This document shows positions 25,101-35,473 of a stretch of DNA of 64,000 nt, in pieces. The first letter of the stretch is position 1; each line of letters begins with the position of its first letter. Origin of the DNA: Lumbricus terrestris (Eukaryota; Annelida; Clitellata; Crassiclitellata; Lumbricidae); the NCBI GenBank assembly GCA_949752735.1, contig OX457036.1, positions 92,918,868 through 92,982,867 on the forward strand. Direction: 5' to 3'. The notes under the pieces are model-generated. The model searched no databases and was not told the DNA's origin. It saw only the letters and a list, made by a program, of their open reading frames with translations. The translations under genes were made by a program, and so were the position numbers.

Positions 25101-25589
25101 GTAAAGACCATGGGCAAGTCCTTCACTCACAATTGCTCAGCGCTTCGGCGTGAAACTCAGATGCAGTGTCCGCTCTGCATTCGGGAGCGCCTCTGAGTAG
25201 AGAGAGCTTGAAGGGTCGCTATAACAAGTGCACATACAAACCGTGTGTATGAAGGAGGCAAAAAAGTTACATGTACATTTACACTTAAATGGAAGGAGTC
25301 GAGATTCCACATAGTTTACGAATTTCCAGCTAAATGAATCCCTTGAATACCTGCTTCCAAATCTCAAAGAAAAAACCGGTCCAAGTTTGTGCGCGATTTT
25401 CGTAAGATACTCTGGTAGCGCATCGAACTCTTTCATGAATGGTAAAGATCCGACGATAGGTAACGATGGAAGGGAAGGTGGAAGTCGACGTTCACATCCA
25501 GATTTCCTCTTTCCATTCCAAAATCCAACGATCCAGGACGTCACACAGAATGTTCCAGTGAAAACCACAAGTGACATTGATGTCAACAT
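15566..25589 (-). CDS. Cytochrome P450 copy B (complete, 5 coding exons, LINE in intron 3)
   Basis: Microsomal clan 2-like P450, 490 residues. Minus-strand coding exons are 25589-25351, 24410-24289, 23509-22716, 16635-16503 and 15750-15566. Their lengths 239, 122, 794, 133 and 185 nt sum to 1473, in frame from ATG to TAA. Seen in order: N-terminal hydrophobic anchor, PPSLPSLPIVG hinge, I-helix GGSVDTT, K-helix ELLR, FRPERF, and the haem loop FSLGRRSCPG split between exons 4 and 5 with Cys434 as thiolate ligand. All donors are GT. Intron 3 is inflated to about 6 kb by a LINE, yet the exons show no stop or frameshift. The ATG exon starts after an acceptor, implying a 5' UTR exon upstream. Residue differences from A and C are few (for example ADTM where the others have ADTV). 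Substrate unknown. Confidence 0.93.
16126..16197. repeat. (AAT)n/(ATT)n microsatellite in CYP-B intron 4
   Basis: TAA repeats switch to TTA repeats at about 16175, giving a short inverted tract. Confidence 0.9.
17260..18156 (+). CDS. LINE ORF1 protein (coiled coil, RRM-like, nucleic-acid binding)
   Basis: A 298-codon open frame of the LINE. By family analogy it is the RNA-binding chaperone of the retrotransposon particle. Residues about 70-135 are heptad-rich (alternating hydrophobics with many E, K and L) and should form a coiled coil. The segment from IYTRADNLMFYGVPE (134-148) through HDISVAHRL to the Arg/Lys-rich TTRRVRDEVYKARRLLRK resembles the RRM-like core of L1/CR1-type ORF1 proteins. 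The first 37 residues are probably not native: an ATG at 17366 begins MPKKSQK in another frame and stops, suggesting a one-base indel near the true start. No zinc knuckle was seen. Confidence 0.75.
   Translation: MFLVVEVVVNFFVCVGKIQWICKTECPLEWITTNKHAKKESKIDRDELIEALTEGRVVEALVKSLLAILTTAIEKAVEKAIQTQMESIKVGLNETVADLVKEYTVPKLEILEKEIVTLRSEKELLQERVHRQEIYTRADNLMFYGVPEAGNEDPNHLDNSVTCDLIVNICNKRLGLQIGKHDISVAHRLRSGKKDSSCRPIVARFTTRRVRDEVYKARRLLRKPSNDAQGIYNTTIYINEHLTTENSEIFFRARKLLLKKSIAGTWTYGGEVFIKLTVSTDEKPKRIKRVGELPSKDF
18157..18934 (+). other. LINE inter-ORF spacer
   Basis: About 0.8 kb between ORF1 and the ORF2 frame. It is AT-rich, with an imperfect internal duplication (CTGCTATACCTGTATGTTTGAC near 18742 and TTGCTATTTTTGAATGTTTGAC near 18853). 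No gene was seen. Confidence 0.6.
19010..22309 (+). pseudogene. LINE ORF2: PHD finger, AP endonuclease, reverse transcriptase (frameshifted)
   Basis: The likely start is the ATG at 19010 (MDTRQIADFG). Next is a PHD-type finger with CSVC, CTLCGKTSHSFC and WCCNEC ligand pairs. The endonuclease follows in another frame from about 19446: INCRSLLPK, AVTETWL, GYNF, MYRPPGS, then GDFNVDL after a further shift, and SDHLPV. The reverse transcriptase (19934-21667) has FRPISILP, FLDLAKAFDTVNH, GVPQGSILGPLLF and the catalytic FADD (FADDSNAFLS). After two more shifts the tail reads ESSKFLGVFVDQHLKW and NRAFICQYARTNTRKFS...WNNLPKDI, which is typical of CR1/L2-group C-termini. The frames alternate, consistent with four single-base-type indels. 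Not translatable as one protein. Confidence 0.88.
25027..25232 (+). mobile_element. tRNA-derived SINE in CYP-B intron 1
   Basis: GGGGCGCGGTGGTGTAGTGG (A box) and GAGGTTCGAATCCACCTC (B box) form the tRNA-like head. The body contains GACCATGGGCAAGTCCTTC and GCCTCTGAGTAGAGAGAGC. CYP-A intron 1 has the uninterrupted site ACATACACCGTGTGTATG; in B the flanks read ACACCGTG and AAACCGTGTG, a short imperfect target duplication. Same family as 10396-10521. Confidence 0.8.
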
Positions 25590-25675
25590 GACTTTCTGTT
25601 AAACACCAAAAATTGTTGTTCTGAAATATGACTACGTATAATTAGTTACACGTATTATGATGTTAAAGAGAGTAT

Positions 25676-26821
25676 GGTTCAAGGACAATTACCCTCGGAA
25701 AATTACTCCAGGACAACTACCCCCCCGGACAATTATCTACCTCGGACAATTACCCGGCCAATTACCCAGGACAAATACCCCTTAGGATAATTACCCGGAC
25801 AATTACCCCTGACAATTACCCCGGACAATCGCCCCAGCCAATTACTTCCGGACAATAACCCCTTGGACAATTACCCCGGACAATTATCTCCGGACAATTA
25901 CCCTCTGACAATTACCCCTGGACAATTACCACTTAGGACAATTACCCCAGGACAATTACCGCCGTCCGATTACCATAGGACAATTGCCCCTAGGACAATT
26001 ACCCCCGGACAATTACATACATACATACGTACATACGTACATACATACAATACATACATACATTATACACATACATACCTGCACGAATACACGCATGTTA
26101 GACAATTGTTTCTTCATCAAAATAATGTATGCATTTATGCATGCATGTTGTATGTACGCATAAATGCATGCATTTATGTATGTATGCATGCATGTATGTG
26201 TGTATATGCATGCATGCATCTAATAAAATATGTATGTGTGCATGTGTTCACATAACTATTTGTGTATGTATGTATGTATGTATGTATGTGTATACATGTG
26301 TTATATGCATGTGTACATGTACGTACATACGTATGTATTTGTGTGTATTTATGCATGTATGATTGTATGTACTATGTATGTTCGAACGTCCATACAGACA
26401 GACCTACGTCCATACATGGCATATTATTACATGCATATTTACATACATACGTGCATACATACAAGCATGCATACACACATCCATACAGCATGCGGCATTG
26501 AGTATAGACTCATACATATAATATACATACATTCATACATGCATACAAAGAAACTTTCATACACACATACATATGTCCATACATACCTACATGCATACAC
26601 GCATGCACATATACATGGATACATAGGCTACTTATATCTGTGTACTGTATTCATACATACATTCAGAATGGGGGGTTAACTGTCCGGGGTGATTGTCCTG
26701 GGGTAATTATCCTGGTCTTTAATTCTCCGGGGGGTAATTTTTTCGGAGGTAATTGTCCTAGGGACAATTGTCCGGGAGTAATTGGCGGGGGTAATTGTCG
26801 GGGGTCAATTGTCCTGTCGCC
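25676..26821. mobile_element. Inverted-arm element I-B
   Basis: Orthologue of I-A at the same place upstream of CYP-B. The left arm (25676-26020, about twenty GGACAATTACCCC units) is twice as long as in I-A; the right arm is 26670-26821. The termini are GGTTCAAGGACAATTACC and, complemented, GGCGACAGGACAATTGACC. The TSD is GAGAGTAT (25668-25675) and GAGAGCAT (26822-26829). The core is CATA/TATG microsatellite. The arm copy-number difference from I-A shows that the arms expand and contract. Confidence 0.8.
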
Positions 26822-27104
26822 GAGAGCATACCCAAGAACACAACAAAAATCATCAAACAGAGATCTACTACCAAAACACATCGAAGTTAACAGTTGATCA
26901 GAAGACTGTGCATAAAAGCAAACTCTACGTCTTTCCTTAGACTCATTAGGCCTACCCTACAGGACAGCGTTAACAACTTCCGCAGCAATGATTAGGCCTA
27001 TTTTCATGATTTGGATATTCGCACCGGGCTAATTTATAGATACACAGCAAAAGTGTCCTTAGTACTTAGGGTTTTACTTGACTGAACACTCGAAATTAAA
27101 TAAC

Positions 27105-27405
27105 CATCGGCTGAGTTTGGTTTCCGTCTTGGTGGGCTAAAAAGGAACTTGGGAAGAACTTGGGCTTTGTTGGGGCTGAAACTCGGTCCAAATCTCGCAG
27201 AAAAATACAAATTTTCGCGGACTTTTTTGTCATTAGGAAGTTTCGCGTTCGTGAACAGAACCATTTTCCCCAAACAAATTTACGAGTCTGCGCCTTATTG
27301 GGGTGGGGGGCTAAGCCCGGAAAAAATGTTTACACGGTAAAAAAACTGAATCGGGGTCTTCTTGGGGTGCTTAGTCCTCCTAACTTCTGATAAACTCTGC
27401 CCATG
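27105..27405. mobile_element. Small CATSGGCNGAGTTT TIR element
   Basis: The ends CATCGGCTGAGTTTGG and, complemented, CATGGGCAGAGTTTATC are inverted. The flanks TAAATAAC (27097-27104) and CAAATAAC (27406-27413) form an 8-bp TSD with one mismatch. Block A has a single CAAATAACTTCAGC at this place. 301 bp, non-coding, hAT-like by TSD length. Confidence 0.75.
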
Positions 27406-27589
27406 CAAATAACTTCAGCAGTTATTTTAAAATTTAAAATGACTTGATAGGCCTACCTAGATCGTTCGAAGCTCAGTAAATACAGACTCCAAAAGCAACA
27501 CGTTCTCGACTGGTCTCAATAACGAAGAAACTCTACTCGTTATATATCAGTAATTGATTTCGTTGGACTTAGACCCATAGGCGCAGTTG

Positions 27590-27890
27590 ACATTAGCAGG
27601 CTGGTCGTTGGCTGTATAGCAGCTGTGGACCTTGACATGTTGGCTGTTGCAGAGTCATGGTTAAAAGATTATGGTTCAAAACAGTTTTCTTCTGCAATGG
27701 CGGAGTCGTTGGGGCCCTGGATATACATCCCCAATTTTTACCGACCAATGCATTGTTTGGACATATCTCATTCACAAGCCCCTCTCACTTCAATCTTGAA
27801 CAGTCAGCGGTAATGGAAGATAGACCTAATGAAGTCGTGGCTTTAAAAATACAAATAACTCATCCATTCAAGAATTTCTACAGTGCCTCT
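27590..27890 (+). pseudogene. Possible LINE endonuclease remnant (block B copy)
   Basis: Paralogue of 10940-11200: DLDMLAVAESWLKDYG followed by a decayed LGPWIYIPNFYRPMHCLDI-type stretch. No downstream reverse transcriptase was seen. Tentative. Confidence 0.35.
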
Positions 27891-28624
27891 TAAAGGGGGC
27901 TACTCAGAAGCGCTCCAGACTCCAGCAGGCAAAAACAGTTTTGAGTTGGTTAAAATGCTTCAGTAAGAACCCCAGGAAGCGGACGTAGCCTACTTCCGAT
28001 GTGAGCCTACATGTATTCCAGACCACTGAGCCAACCAAGGAAAAGGTTCGACCCTGCATAGTTGCAGATCATGCGAAGGGTACCAAAAGCACCCTATCTG
28101 TGCAGAGCGGAGGGGACGGTGACCCTGCAGTATACCCGTGGAGCAACGGAGCCCTCGCTTTATGCTATTATGGCGTCGTAGGTGCTGTTAGCCCTCGTAC
28201 TACGCTTGGTTATAATAATGAATATAATGCTGACTCCACTCACACCATGGTGAGTCGTGGAAATCCTATTTGGCCTCCACGCGTCAGGCAATAATAATAA
28301 CATTTTAATTCTGTCACTAGTTGGATTGTTAAGTTTACATTACACGCTTACTTATTACTTCTAAATTACTACTGCACAATAAGTTAGATGAATTAAAGGA
28401 ACATTAATTTTGATCAATTATTCATAAAGGCAATTTCCTAGTTATTTTTAAATTTTGTAATAACGTGTTGTAGGCTATGACTCTGTCGCTCGGATCGTAA
28501 TATGGTTGAAGAGAGCTTCATCAGGAGGTAATTGTTCGGATTTTGAAGCACATAATATTATGCAAAGAAGCACTTCTTGCATTCGCTGTTGATTGGTTCA
28601 TCTAAAGCCAGATATAATAATTAC

Positions 28625-28759
28625 CTTGAAATAACCAACTTGTATCTGCAAGAATGCACAAGTTTGTTCGCAGAATATTGCTGCTTCAGAGGCGCGTGCA
28701 GATGACTCAGTTGTTATTGTTGATAGGTGCTTCTTCTCCTTCAAAAGCCCTGACCTCAT
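28625..28759 (-). CDS. Candidate 45-codon exon, unrecognised (block B copy)
   Basis: Paralogue of 12113-12247: ATG at 28759, 45 codons, then a canonical-looking AAG|GTAATT donor at 28625. In this copy the frame closes soon after the donor, which supports a real exon edge. No family recognised, and nothing else of the putative gene was found. Confidence 0.3.
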
Positions 28760-29396
28760 TTTAAAGCCAGACGTGTCCCATACGTTTTCTGCTTACTCAC
28801 AGGCGAGGGCAGAGGTAAGAGATATCTTATGGCCGAATCTATTTTCGACCATAGGTGTTATCAGATTTGATTTTCAATAGTTAGACAACAGTAATAAAAG
28901 TCTGCTTCGGTAGAATGCATGAACTTTGATAAAAAGCTATCTTAAAAAATGTCATTTAACGTAGTAGGCCTAAGTGGCTAAACTGTTTAGAGAGTATGAT
29001 ACTGCTTAATACTGTATTACACGCGCGCGCGCACACACACGGCAGATATTTATTCACTACTAAAAATCCTACATAGAAAAAAACGAACACGCGCACTGCA
29101 ACTGCTTGGTTCCCTTGAACTCTGCCCATAGTCCACACACAGTTCGTGGTTGTTCGTAAACTTAACAGACTTTAACCACAGAGGATAAATTAAATCAGAC
29201 AAGGATTCAGTTCAGTACTCGCCCAGACGCCCAACGAGACTCGTGATAAGGACGTTGGTGTGCAACTTCTAAATATCGCTTTCACAATCTCAACACAGTA
29301 ACAGGATAGGCTATGCAAACCAGACGATTTCAATTGAAACCAGCAATTCTTTGAACATTTGGATGTGTTTAGTTTACGTCGAGACTTGGTTGCTAA

Positions 29397-29690
29397 CATG
29401 GGGGGAGTTTGGTTTCATATTTTTGAGGGACCAAAAATCAAAATCCAAAAGAGCTGCGCCGACAATATTTTCCTATACTATTTTTCCCCGGCCAACAAAG
29501 CTGATGACCTTTGTTTAAGTCCTTCGGATGGCAATCTCTGAAAAATAAAAAATAATTATACCATCTTCCAGGCCCAAAGAACTGATGACTTGTTTTAGGA
29601 AAAAAATTGAAAATATAGAATTTTGCCCGTCAAAATTGTTTCCGGGGTTTTTAGGGGCTATTCTCGTAACGCTGATAAACTCCGATCGTG
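29397..29690. mobile_element. Small CATGGGGGGAGTTT TIR element
   Basis: CATGGGGGGAGTTTGG at the left and ATAAACTCCGATCGTG at the right are inverted. The flanks GTTGCTAA (29389-29396) and GTCGTTAA (29691-29698) are an eroded 8-bp TSD. Same family as 27105-27405. Block A retains only the left end, at about 13222. Confidence 0.65.
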
Positions 29691-29711
29691 GTCGTTAATT
29701 CTCTTTCTGCT

Positions 29712-30571
29712 GGTGACCCGTCGAAATAGCCCGGTCAAAACAGCCCCGTCAAAACAGCCCCGTCATAATCGCCCAATGACAAAATAGCCCGGAAAAAATC
29801 AGTTCCCGACTAAATAGCCCAGTCGAAATTGCCCCGTCAAAACAGCCCGTGTAAACAGTTCCGCTAAAACATCCCGCTTCCATTTCTCAAGCGTTTTATC
29901 GTTCATCCAGCTTCTATTTCATATATAAAATACCTTCATCCCGCTTCCATTTCTCAAGCCTTTTATCATTCATCCAGCTTCTATTTAATATATAAATACC
30001 TTCATCCCGCTTCCATTTCTCAAGCGTTTTATCATTCATCCAGCTTCTATTTCTCAAGCGTTTTATCAATCATTCAACTTCTATTTAATATATAAAATAC
30101 CTTCATCCCGCTTTCATTTCTCAAGCGTTTTATCATTCATCCAGCTGCTATTCAATAAATAAATTAACTTGATCCCGCTTCTATTTAATATATAAGATTC
30201 CTTGATCCCGATTCGATCTCCAAAGAAAAAAACACGATAAAACGCTTAAGAAATGGAAGCGAGATGCAGGTTTTATAGATCTTAAATAGAAGCTGGATGA
30301 ATGATAAAACGCTTAAGAAATGGAAGCGGGATGAAGATATTTCATACATATAATGAGTAATTTCGTCGGTCTATTTTTTCACGAAAACCGTGTGCTATAC
30401 CGCGACTTGGTCGGTCTCCGACAAAATAGCCCCAAGCTGTTCTGACGGGGTTATTTTGACGGGGCTATTGTGTCGCTGAGCAATTTTGACGGGGCTGTTT
30501 TGTCTTTGGGCGATTATGACGGGGCTGTTTTGACGGGGCTATTTTTACCGGGCTATTACGACGGGGTGCCC
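29712..30571. mobile_element. Inverted-arm element II (GTCAAAACAGCCCC arms)
   Basis: 860 bp flanked by an exact 8-bp TSD TTTCTGCT (29704-29711 and 30572-30579). The left arm (29712-29875) is tandem units GTCAAAACAGCCCC with variants; the right arm (30415-30571) is the same unit complemented (GACGGGGCTGTTTT). The outer ends are GGTGACCCGTCGAAATAGCC and, complemented, GGGCACCCCGTCGTAATAGC. The interior is a roughly 66-bp minisatellite (CGCTTCCATTTCTCAAGCG, TTTATCATTCATCCAGCTTC), four to five units, ending in two inverted partial units (30235-30345). No coding capacity. Confidence 0.85.
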
Positions 30572-31082
30572 TTTCTGCTTAAAACAATGGCGCACTCAAG
30601 ATATGCGGATGCCAAATTGCCATCGCCAGTTCTCCTTAACCGAAATCGTATACATATATAATTGTAATCTCCAAATTTCTTAAGCGTCACTATACAGCTA
30701 AGCGCAGGGCACCAGCTTATTCACGAGCGCTGGCTGTAGCTGTAATGAACACTCCAGGACAACTCAGTGGCCGCTTGGTTGACTATACAGCCATTTCAAC
30801 GGACGACTCCCAATCTGGCACTGACTGCCACTGATCCCATTGATAGGCGTTACAAAATAGTCGGTTTAAAGGCGGTGGCCGGGATAAAATTAATTACCTC
30901 ACATTTTCTCAACACAGTCGGTGGTATACTGTTGACTGGATATGAAGGGTGTCACGCATGCGTGAGGAAGTGCTCTGTCTACTCATAAAAAATCGCCTTG
31001 TGTGAAATCTAAAGACTTCGGTCATGACGACGTACAGACAGTGTACACTCGCTTTCTATGTGGCTATGCCTTTCGGTCTATT

Positions 31083-33005
31083 CAGTGGCGTAGCCAGGAA
31101 GTTTTGATGGGGGGTTGGGTGTTTTATGGCCTGGCCAAATGCCCTTCCTGACACCAACCCAACCAGTGGCGCAACCAGGGGGGTGCTGGTGGGTGCTCTG
31201 GTGGGTGCTTGAGCACCCCCCAGGGCTAAAAAGGTGACCCACGCAATTTTTCCAAATCCTATGAGTTTTTTGTGGGTGGGGTGGGGGGGTAGGTGTCTTT
31301 CGGTCTTTCAGTATTTCAGATTACACAATCAAGCAACTTCCTTCAATCTTCTGTATTATAATTTTAGTCAAATTCATGGTTCATAAAGCACTTGATTCTA
31401 GTGTTTAGCTGGTCTACCTGAGTTTGTCTGAGTCTCGAGAATTTTACTATCCTGTGCCTCTACATTACAGTATCTCACCAATTTATTGATTATATGTTAC
31501 GATTTTATTGATAGTACCGTGTGTGCATTTTTGTGCAAAATTTGACAACATTATAGTAGTTTTTAGTTGCTGCATGTTTATTATAATTATTGTCTTACAT
31601 AAACTGCCATATTATACCATGATCTTATTTCCTACTATATAATTTTAATTTTATTTTTTATTATTATAACATAATTATGATAGCCTACTATCATATGATA
31701 TAATTATTGTAATGTGCATAACTTACGGTACTGTCATTGGCGGATATTTAGGGCGATAGGGGAGACGTAATTAATTGTTAGGCAACAGCATTGAAAATGA
31801 GCAATTTTATTAAGATGACAGCTTAAAAGCCTACCATTACAGTATGAAAATTTAAAAAAATGAAACAATGGGAAGTGGCATTGAAATCTTTAAAAAATGT
31901 CTTTCAGCAATGAAATCATGATAAATTTCGCTAAAATGACACCCTAAAATGATACCACTGCAGTGTGGAAATAAAAATTCTATGTTGTGGAGGAGGAGGA
32001 GGCACATCCCCCCTGAACAAACCCATTCCCGTACTAGGCCTATGTTGAAATCTGAAATCACTCTTTTTTTATCAGCACGGAAGTAATAGAGTTGTTTTGC
32101 TAAGTTGACATCTTAGAATGGTACCATAATAGGCCTAAACGTGGAAAATCTGAATTTTTTTATTATTGTGAGTGTATTCATTGAAGCTTAGACAAACCAC
32201 TCTTGTCAGCAATGAAATAGTATAGCAATTTTGCTTTAGATGACAGCTTAAAATGCTGCCATTGCAGTGTGGAAAATAGAAAATTTCTGATGTGGAAGGG
32301 CACATCCCCTCCCAAAGCCCCTGCCCTCTCGGCGCCACGTGCTTCGGAGATTTTCCGTCTGATGCTCGCCTTTCCCCAGAAACCTTGATTCCCAGAAAAG
32401 GGACTAGGAAAACACTGGTTATTGGGGGGAGTGGCTAGATAAACACTGTTCATTAATTCTGCCACTCGCGGGCAGAGAAAGACTAAGGCCCTTTGTTTTA
32501 TCTAAACAAATGGGAAAGGACGTTATTTTTGTAAGTCCTAAACCGTGTTTTTCAGAAGTTTTCATGACTTTATCGCTCATAAATACAGCTGGCAAACAAG
32601 AGCCTGACACGCGCTCTAGCTGATGCCAAAAGTAAAAAAATGCGTAGGTTTATGGGGCTCCGCCCCAGACCCCGCTGGGGGAGCTTACGACGCGCCCCCA
32701 GACCCCCTAGTCGGCATTGGCTTCGTAAGTTCGGCACTCGCTGCTTCGCACCTTCGGCGCTTACAATAATAATTCTGAGCACCCCCCCAGGAAAATTTTC
32801 TGGTTGCGCCCCTGAACCCAACAGTATTACAGTAAATACAAAGGGAATAAAGTAACAAAGGGAATAAAGTAAGAAAAACAATTGTTACTACAAAGGATTA
32901 CTTTGTTTTTCCTTATTTAAGTGGATAAATAACCATTAAAAACGTGTTTCCTAAGCCAATGGGGGGTTTAACCCCCCGAACCCCTACCCCTTGTCTAAGC
33001 CACTG
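31083..33005. mobile_element. CAGTGGCGTAGCCAGG MITE, split by a nested hAT-like element
   Basis: The ends CAGTGGCGTAGCCAGG (31083) and AAGCCACTG (to 33005) are inverted. The flanks GGTCTATT (31075-31082) and GGTCTGTT (33006-33013) form an 8-bp TSD. Removing the nested element 31164-32814 and its duplicated 8 bp leaves a MITE of about 264 bp. A related, uninterrupted copy is 56501-56741 at the mirrored position of the inverted duplication. Confidence 0.8.
31164..32814. mobile_element. hAT-like non-autonomous element, 1.65 kb (CAGTGGCGCAACCAG ends)
   Basis: The ends CAGTGGCGCAACCAGGGG and CTGGTTGCGCCCCTG are inverted. An exact 8-bp TSD AACCCAAC lies at 31156-31163 and 32815-32822. The mirrored block near 56660-56670 contains the uninterrupted site (complement of CCAACCCAACAGTATC). 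The interior has repeated segments of the type AATGAAAT...CATTGCAGTGTGGAAAT, with no transposase. A second copy is 61033-63372. Confidence 0.9.
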
Positions 33006-33839
33006 GGTCTGTTCAATACCTTGCCGTGGACTTCTTCGGTCTGATATTTATTTCTTACCTGGTTGTCTCGCGGACCACAACTTCCGCGCTACGGTGTCGG
33101 TCTATAAAGGTTTTAAATGCTCCCCCACCGACTGCAGTGTCTGGGGCGGGAGACCCGAACGAGGTTTTAAAAATTACAACACGATAACTTGTAACGATTC
33201 AAGTAATGTCATAGGACCTACTGCAATGTAATTCAATGTGATATAAATCCTACAAATTTCTCAGCGTCCACAAAAGGCAACGTCAGGAGACCGGAGTATT
33301 TTTTACCGACGGTAAATTACTACTTTGGTGTTGCATTCATATTTCATGGGCCAATGTATTACAGACGCTGTTTCTGCGTCTCTAAAAATCATGTATGAAC
33401 AACCAATATGGCTGTCTAAGGGATCTGAGTTGGACTTTCCAGTGTATGGTCAAATGTTTGTCTACCTGTATTAATGAAGTCGCCCTTATCATTTTCCGTT
33501 CAACGAAAGCCTAATTATTAAATGTGTACCTGAGAAATATTAAATCTGTAGAAACAGATCTAAGTTTTTGTTGTCGAGGTCAGAGAGCCAGAACAGAGTC
33601 CAGGGACATCAACCGCCTGCTGTTCTTGCCCACAGAATGGTCAGATTTAAGAGTCAGAACTGAGAAGGCAACGCCGAATACTGAAAAAAAAATATAGTCG
33701 TAAAGACTGAAGATGGTAGGGTATAATATATCTGGATCAAAAGTCGTGACAGTTGTTCGCTCCGCAGGGCAGCGATTTAAACAATTTGAAGATCGGTGCT
33801 TAGCCCAATGTATGGACTTTTTTAATAGAGTTTTAGCGA

Positions 33840-34140
33840 TATTAGGCCTATACATGTACATGAGGTTGTACTCGAGGGGAGAATGGAGGGAAAGAAACTT
33901 TCAGGAAGACCCAGAAAGATGATGATGGAATGGCTGATGGACAGAGAAAAGGGACGAGGATATAATTATAAAGAAATCAAGGAAAAAGCACAGAATAGAC
34001 AAACATGGTGTCGTTCGAATCTTGAACCTGCATCAGGGCAGAGCAATAAAGAAGAAGGAGAAGAAGAAGAAGAACAAGAAGAAGAAGAAGAAGAAGGAGA
34101 AGAAGAGGAAGAAGAAGAAGAAAAAGAAGAAGAAGAGCAT
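33840..34140 (+). pseudogene. LINE 3'-terminal fragment with (GAA)n tail
   Basis: The frame reads GKKLSGRPRKMMMEWLMD, then YKEIKEKAQNRQTW. This is the pattern of the C-terminus of many LINE reverse transcriptases (Gly-Arg-Pro-Arg-Lys, then A-x-x-R-x-x-W). It ends about 15 codons later and is followed by a GAA tract (34040-34137), which looks like a microsatellite tail. The Glu-rich reading frame is a translation of that tract. The mirrored copy is 52775-53045. Confidence 0.55.
34040..34137. repeat. (GAA)n microsatellite
   Basis: About 95 bp of GAA repeats with a few interruptions. The mirrored CTT tract is at 52778-52848. Confidence 0.95.
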
Positions 34141-35048
34141 GTTATTTTTCGAAACGAATCCAGATATCAATGTCAGTGGTCGGGACGGATAGAACCACAG
34201 CTTTAGCCAAACAAATCATGGCAGAAGAGAGGTTATGGCAACTCAAAAGTGTCAACTATGTTATTGTTGAATGCAAAACTTTTTCACCTTTAGTCATAGT
34301 GTATGTAGGCATAGTGGTTCAAACTGCAAAACATGGGTTCAAATAAGCCAGCAATGCAAAAACTAATCATAAAGCATGGTGATTAGTTGTGATGACGCTG
34401 ACGTAGTCTATGCCAGTTTCAAGGACTTTCGCCCCTCTCACTCTTTCACAGTGCCTATGCCATGGATCTCCACGGGGTGCCTCGCATACCACGTAGTCAT
34501 TGTGCTGAAATCCTAGACCCACCCTTGACGCGCAGTGAGCGTAGCAAACGATGAAAGTCTATTATAAAGACGATCAAACGTGGGTGAAATTGTTTGAAGT
34601 ATTATGTAGGACAAACGACAAAGGATTGCGTTCACAACAGTCGAAGCAGTTTAATAGCCATAAGAATCTATTGGCCGTCATCTACTGAGGCAGCCTTCCA
34701 AAAGGTAAGCTTATCGTTGTTGTAAGAGTATTAAGCCATCAGTCGAAATCCCATGGTCTTTCAGCGAATCCAAAACTAAGTCGTGGTAGTCCATGATCCC
34801 ATGGACAGCCAGTCCCCTCCTTCGGCTGTCATCTCCAACCACTAGTGCTTCTTAGGAGGGTGGGTTTGGGGTAATGGCAAGAAGAGCACACGGTTGAGCT
34901 CCCCCCCAAGAGGTCCACTCAACATTCCATTCAGCAGATGGCGTTTTATAAATTGAGTAGGCCTAACAGAACGTGAAGGTTCCTTGCATGGCTGCCGACA
35001 ATTAAGCTTATAACTTGTAATCATCCGTTCATTAGGCCTACTGATTGC

Positions 35049-35347
35049 AATTGTGAGAGGCGGATACAGAAATTTTCGAAGGGAGTGGCCAAAATTTTCC
35101 CTGATCTTTGTCAGAAAAATCTGATGACTTTTTTAGTCGTTTGGTCGTAGAAATGTGTGGAGAAAATATACCAATTTCCCTGCCAAAAAATGCCAAAATA
35201 GGCCTAACTTATGACCTTTTTTAGTCATCAGTCATCCCAACGCAATAATAATATACTCTATGGCCTGAAACCAAATGGGGGCCACGTCCCATGTACTTTT
35301 TAAATGGGGCGGGGCATGGCCGGATTGGCCCCTCTGGATCCCCCCTG
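35049..35347. mobile_element. CAGGGGCGGATCCAG-family MITE, diverged copy
   Basis: The left end is eroded (AGGCGGATACAGAAATTTTCG at about 35056). The right end GGCCCCTCTGGATCCCCCCTG ends at 35347. The right flank CTGATTGT matches CTGATTGC just left of the element, an 8-bp TSD with one mismatch. The mirrored block (near 51765) has an uninterrupted GATTACAATCAGTGATG site. Confidence 0.65.
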
Positions 35348-35473
35348 CTGATTGTAATCATACTGTGCTGTGTCAGCTTGAAATCAATCACTGCTGGCCC
35401 TAGCCCGAAATGGCGACCAACACAAAGGACACATTTGGCGCCCTCTGATCATGACTAAAATGCTGACTCCACG

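Larger units (their letters stand above)
16290..29396. repeat. Segmental duplication block B
   Basis: Collinear partner of block A. It runs from the CYP intron 4 words near 16302 through the CYP-B upstream flank to the CATGGGGGGAG element at 29397, where both copies share an insertion site. Copy-specific insertions are the LINE 17023-22553, the SINE 25027 and the element 27105-27405. The block A equivalents of these sites are empty, which dates the insertions after the duplication. Confidence 0.85.

Noticed and set aside
30470..30661. Frame through the right arm of element II as a protein
   Set aside because: It is made of GACGGGGCTGTTTT units and ends in the flank.
34040..34206. Glu-rich acidic protein
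   Set aside because: The acidic stretch is the GAA microsatellite following a LINE fragment.
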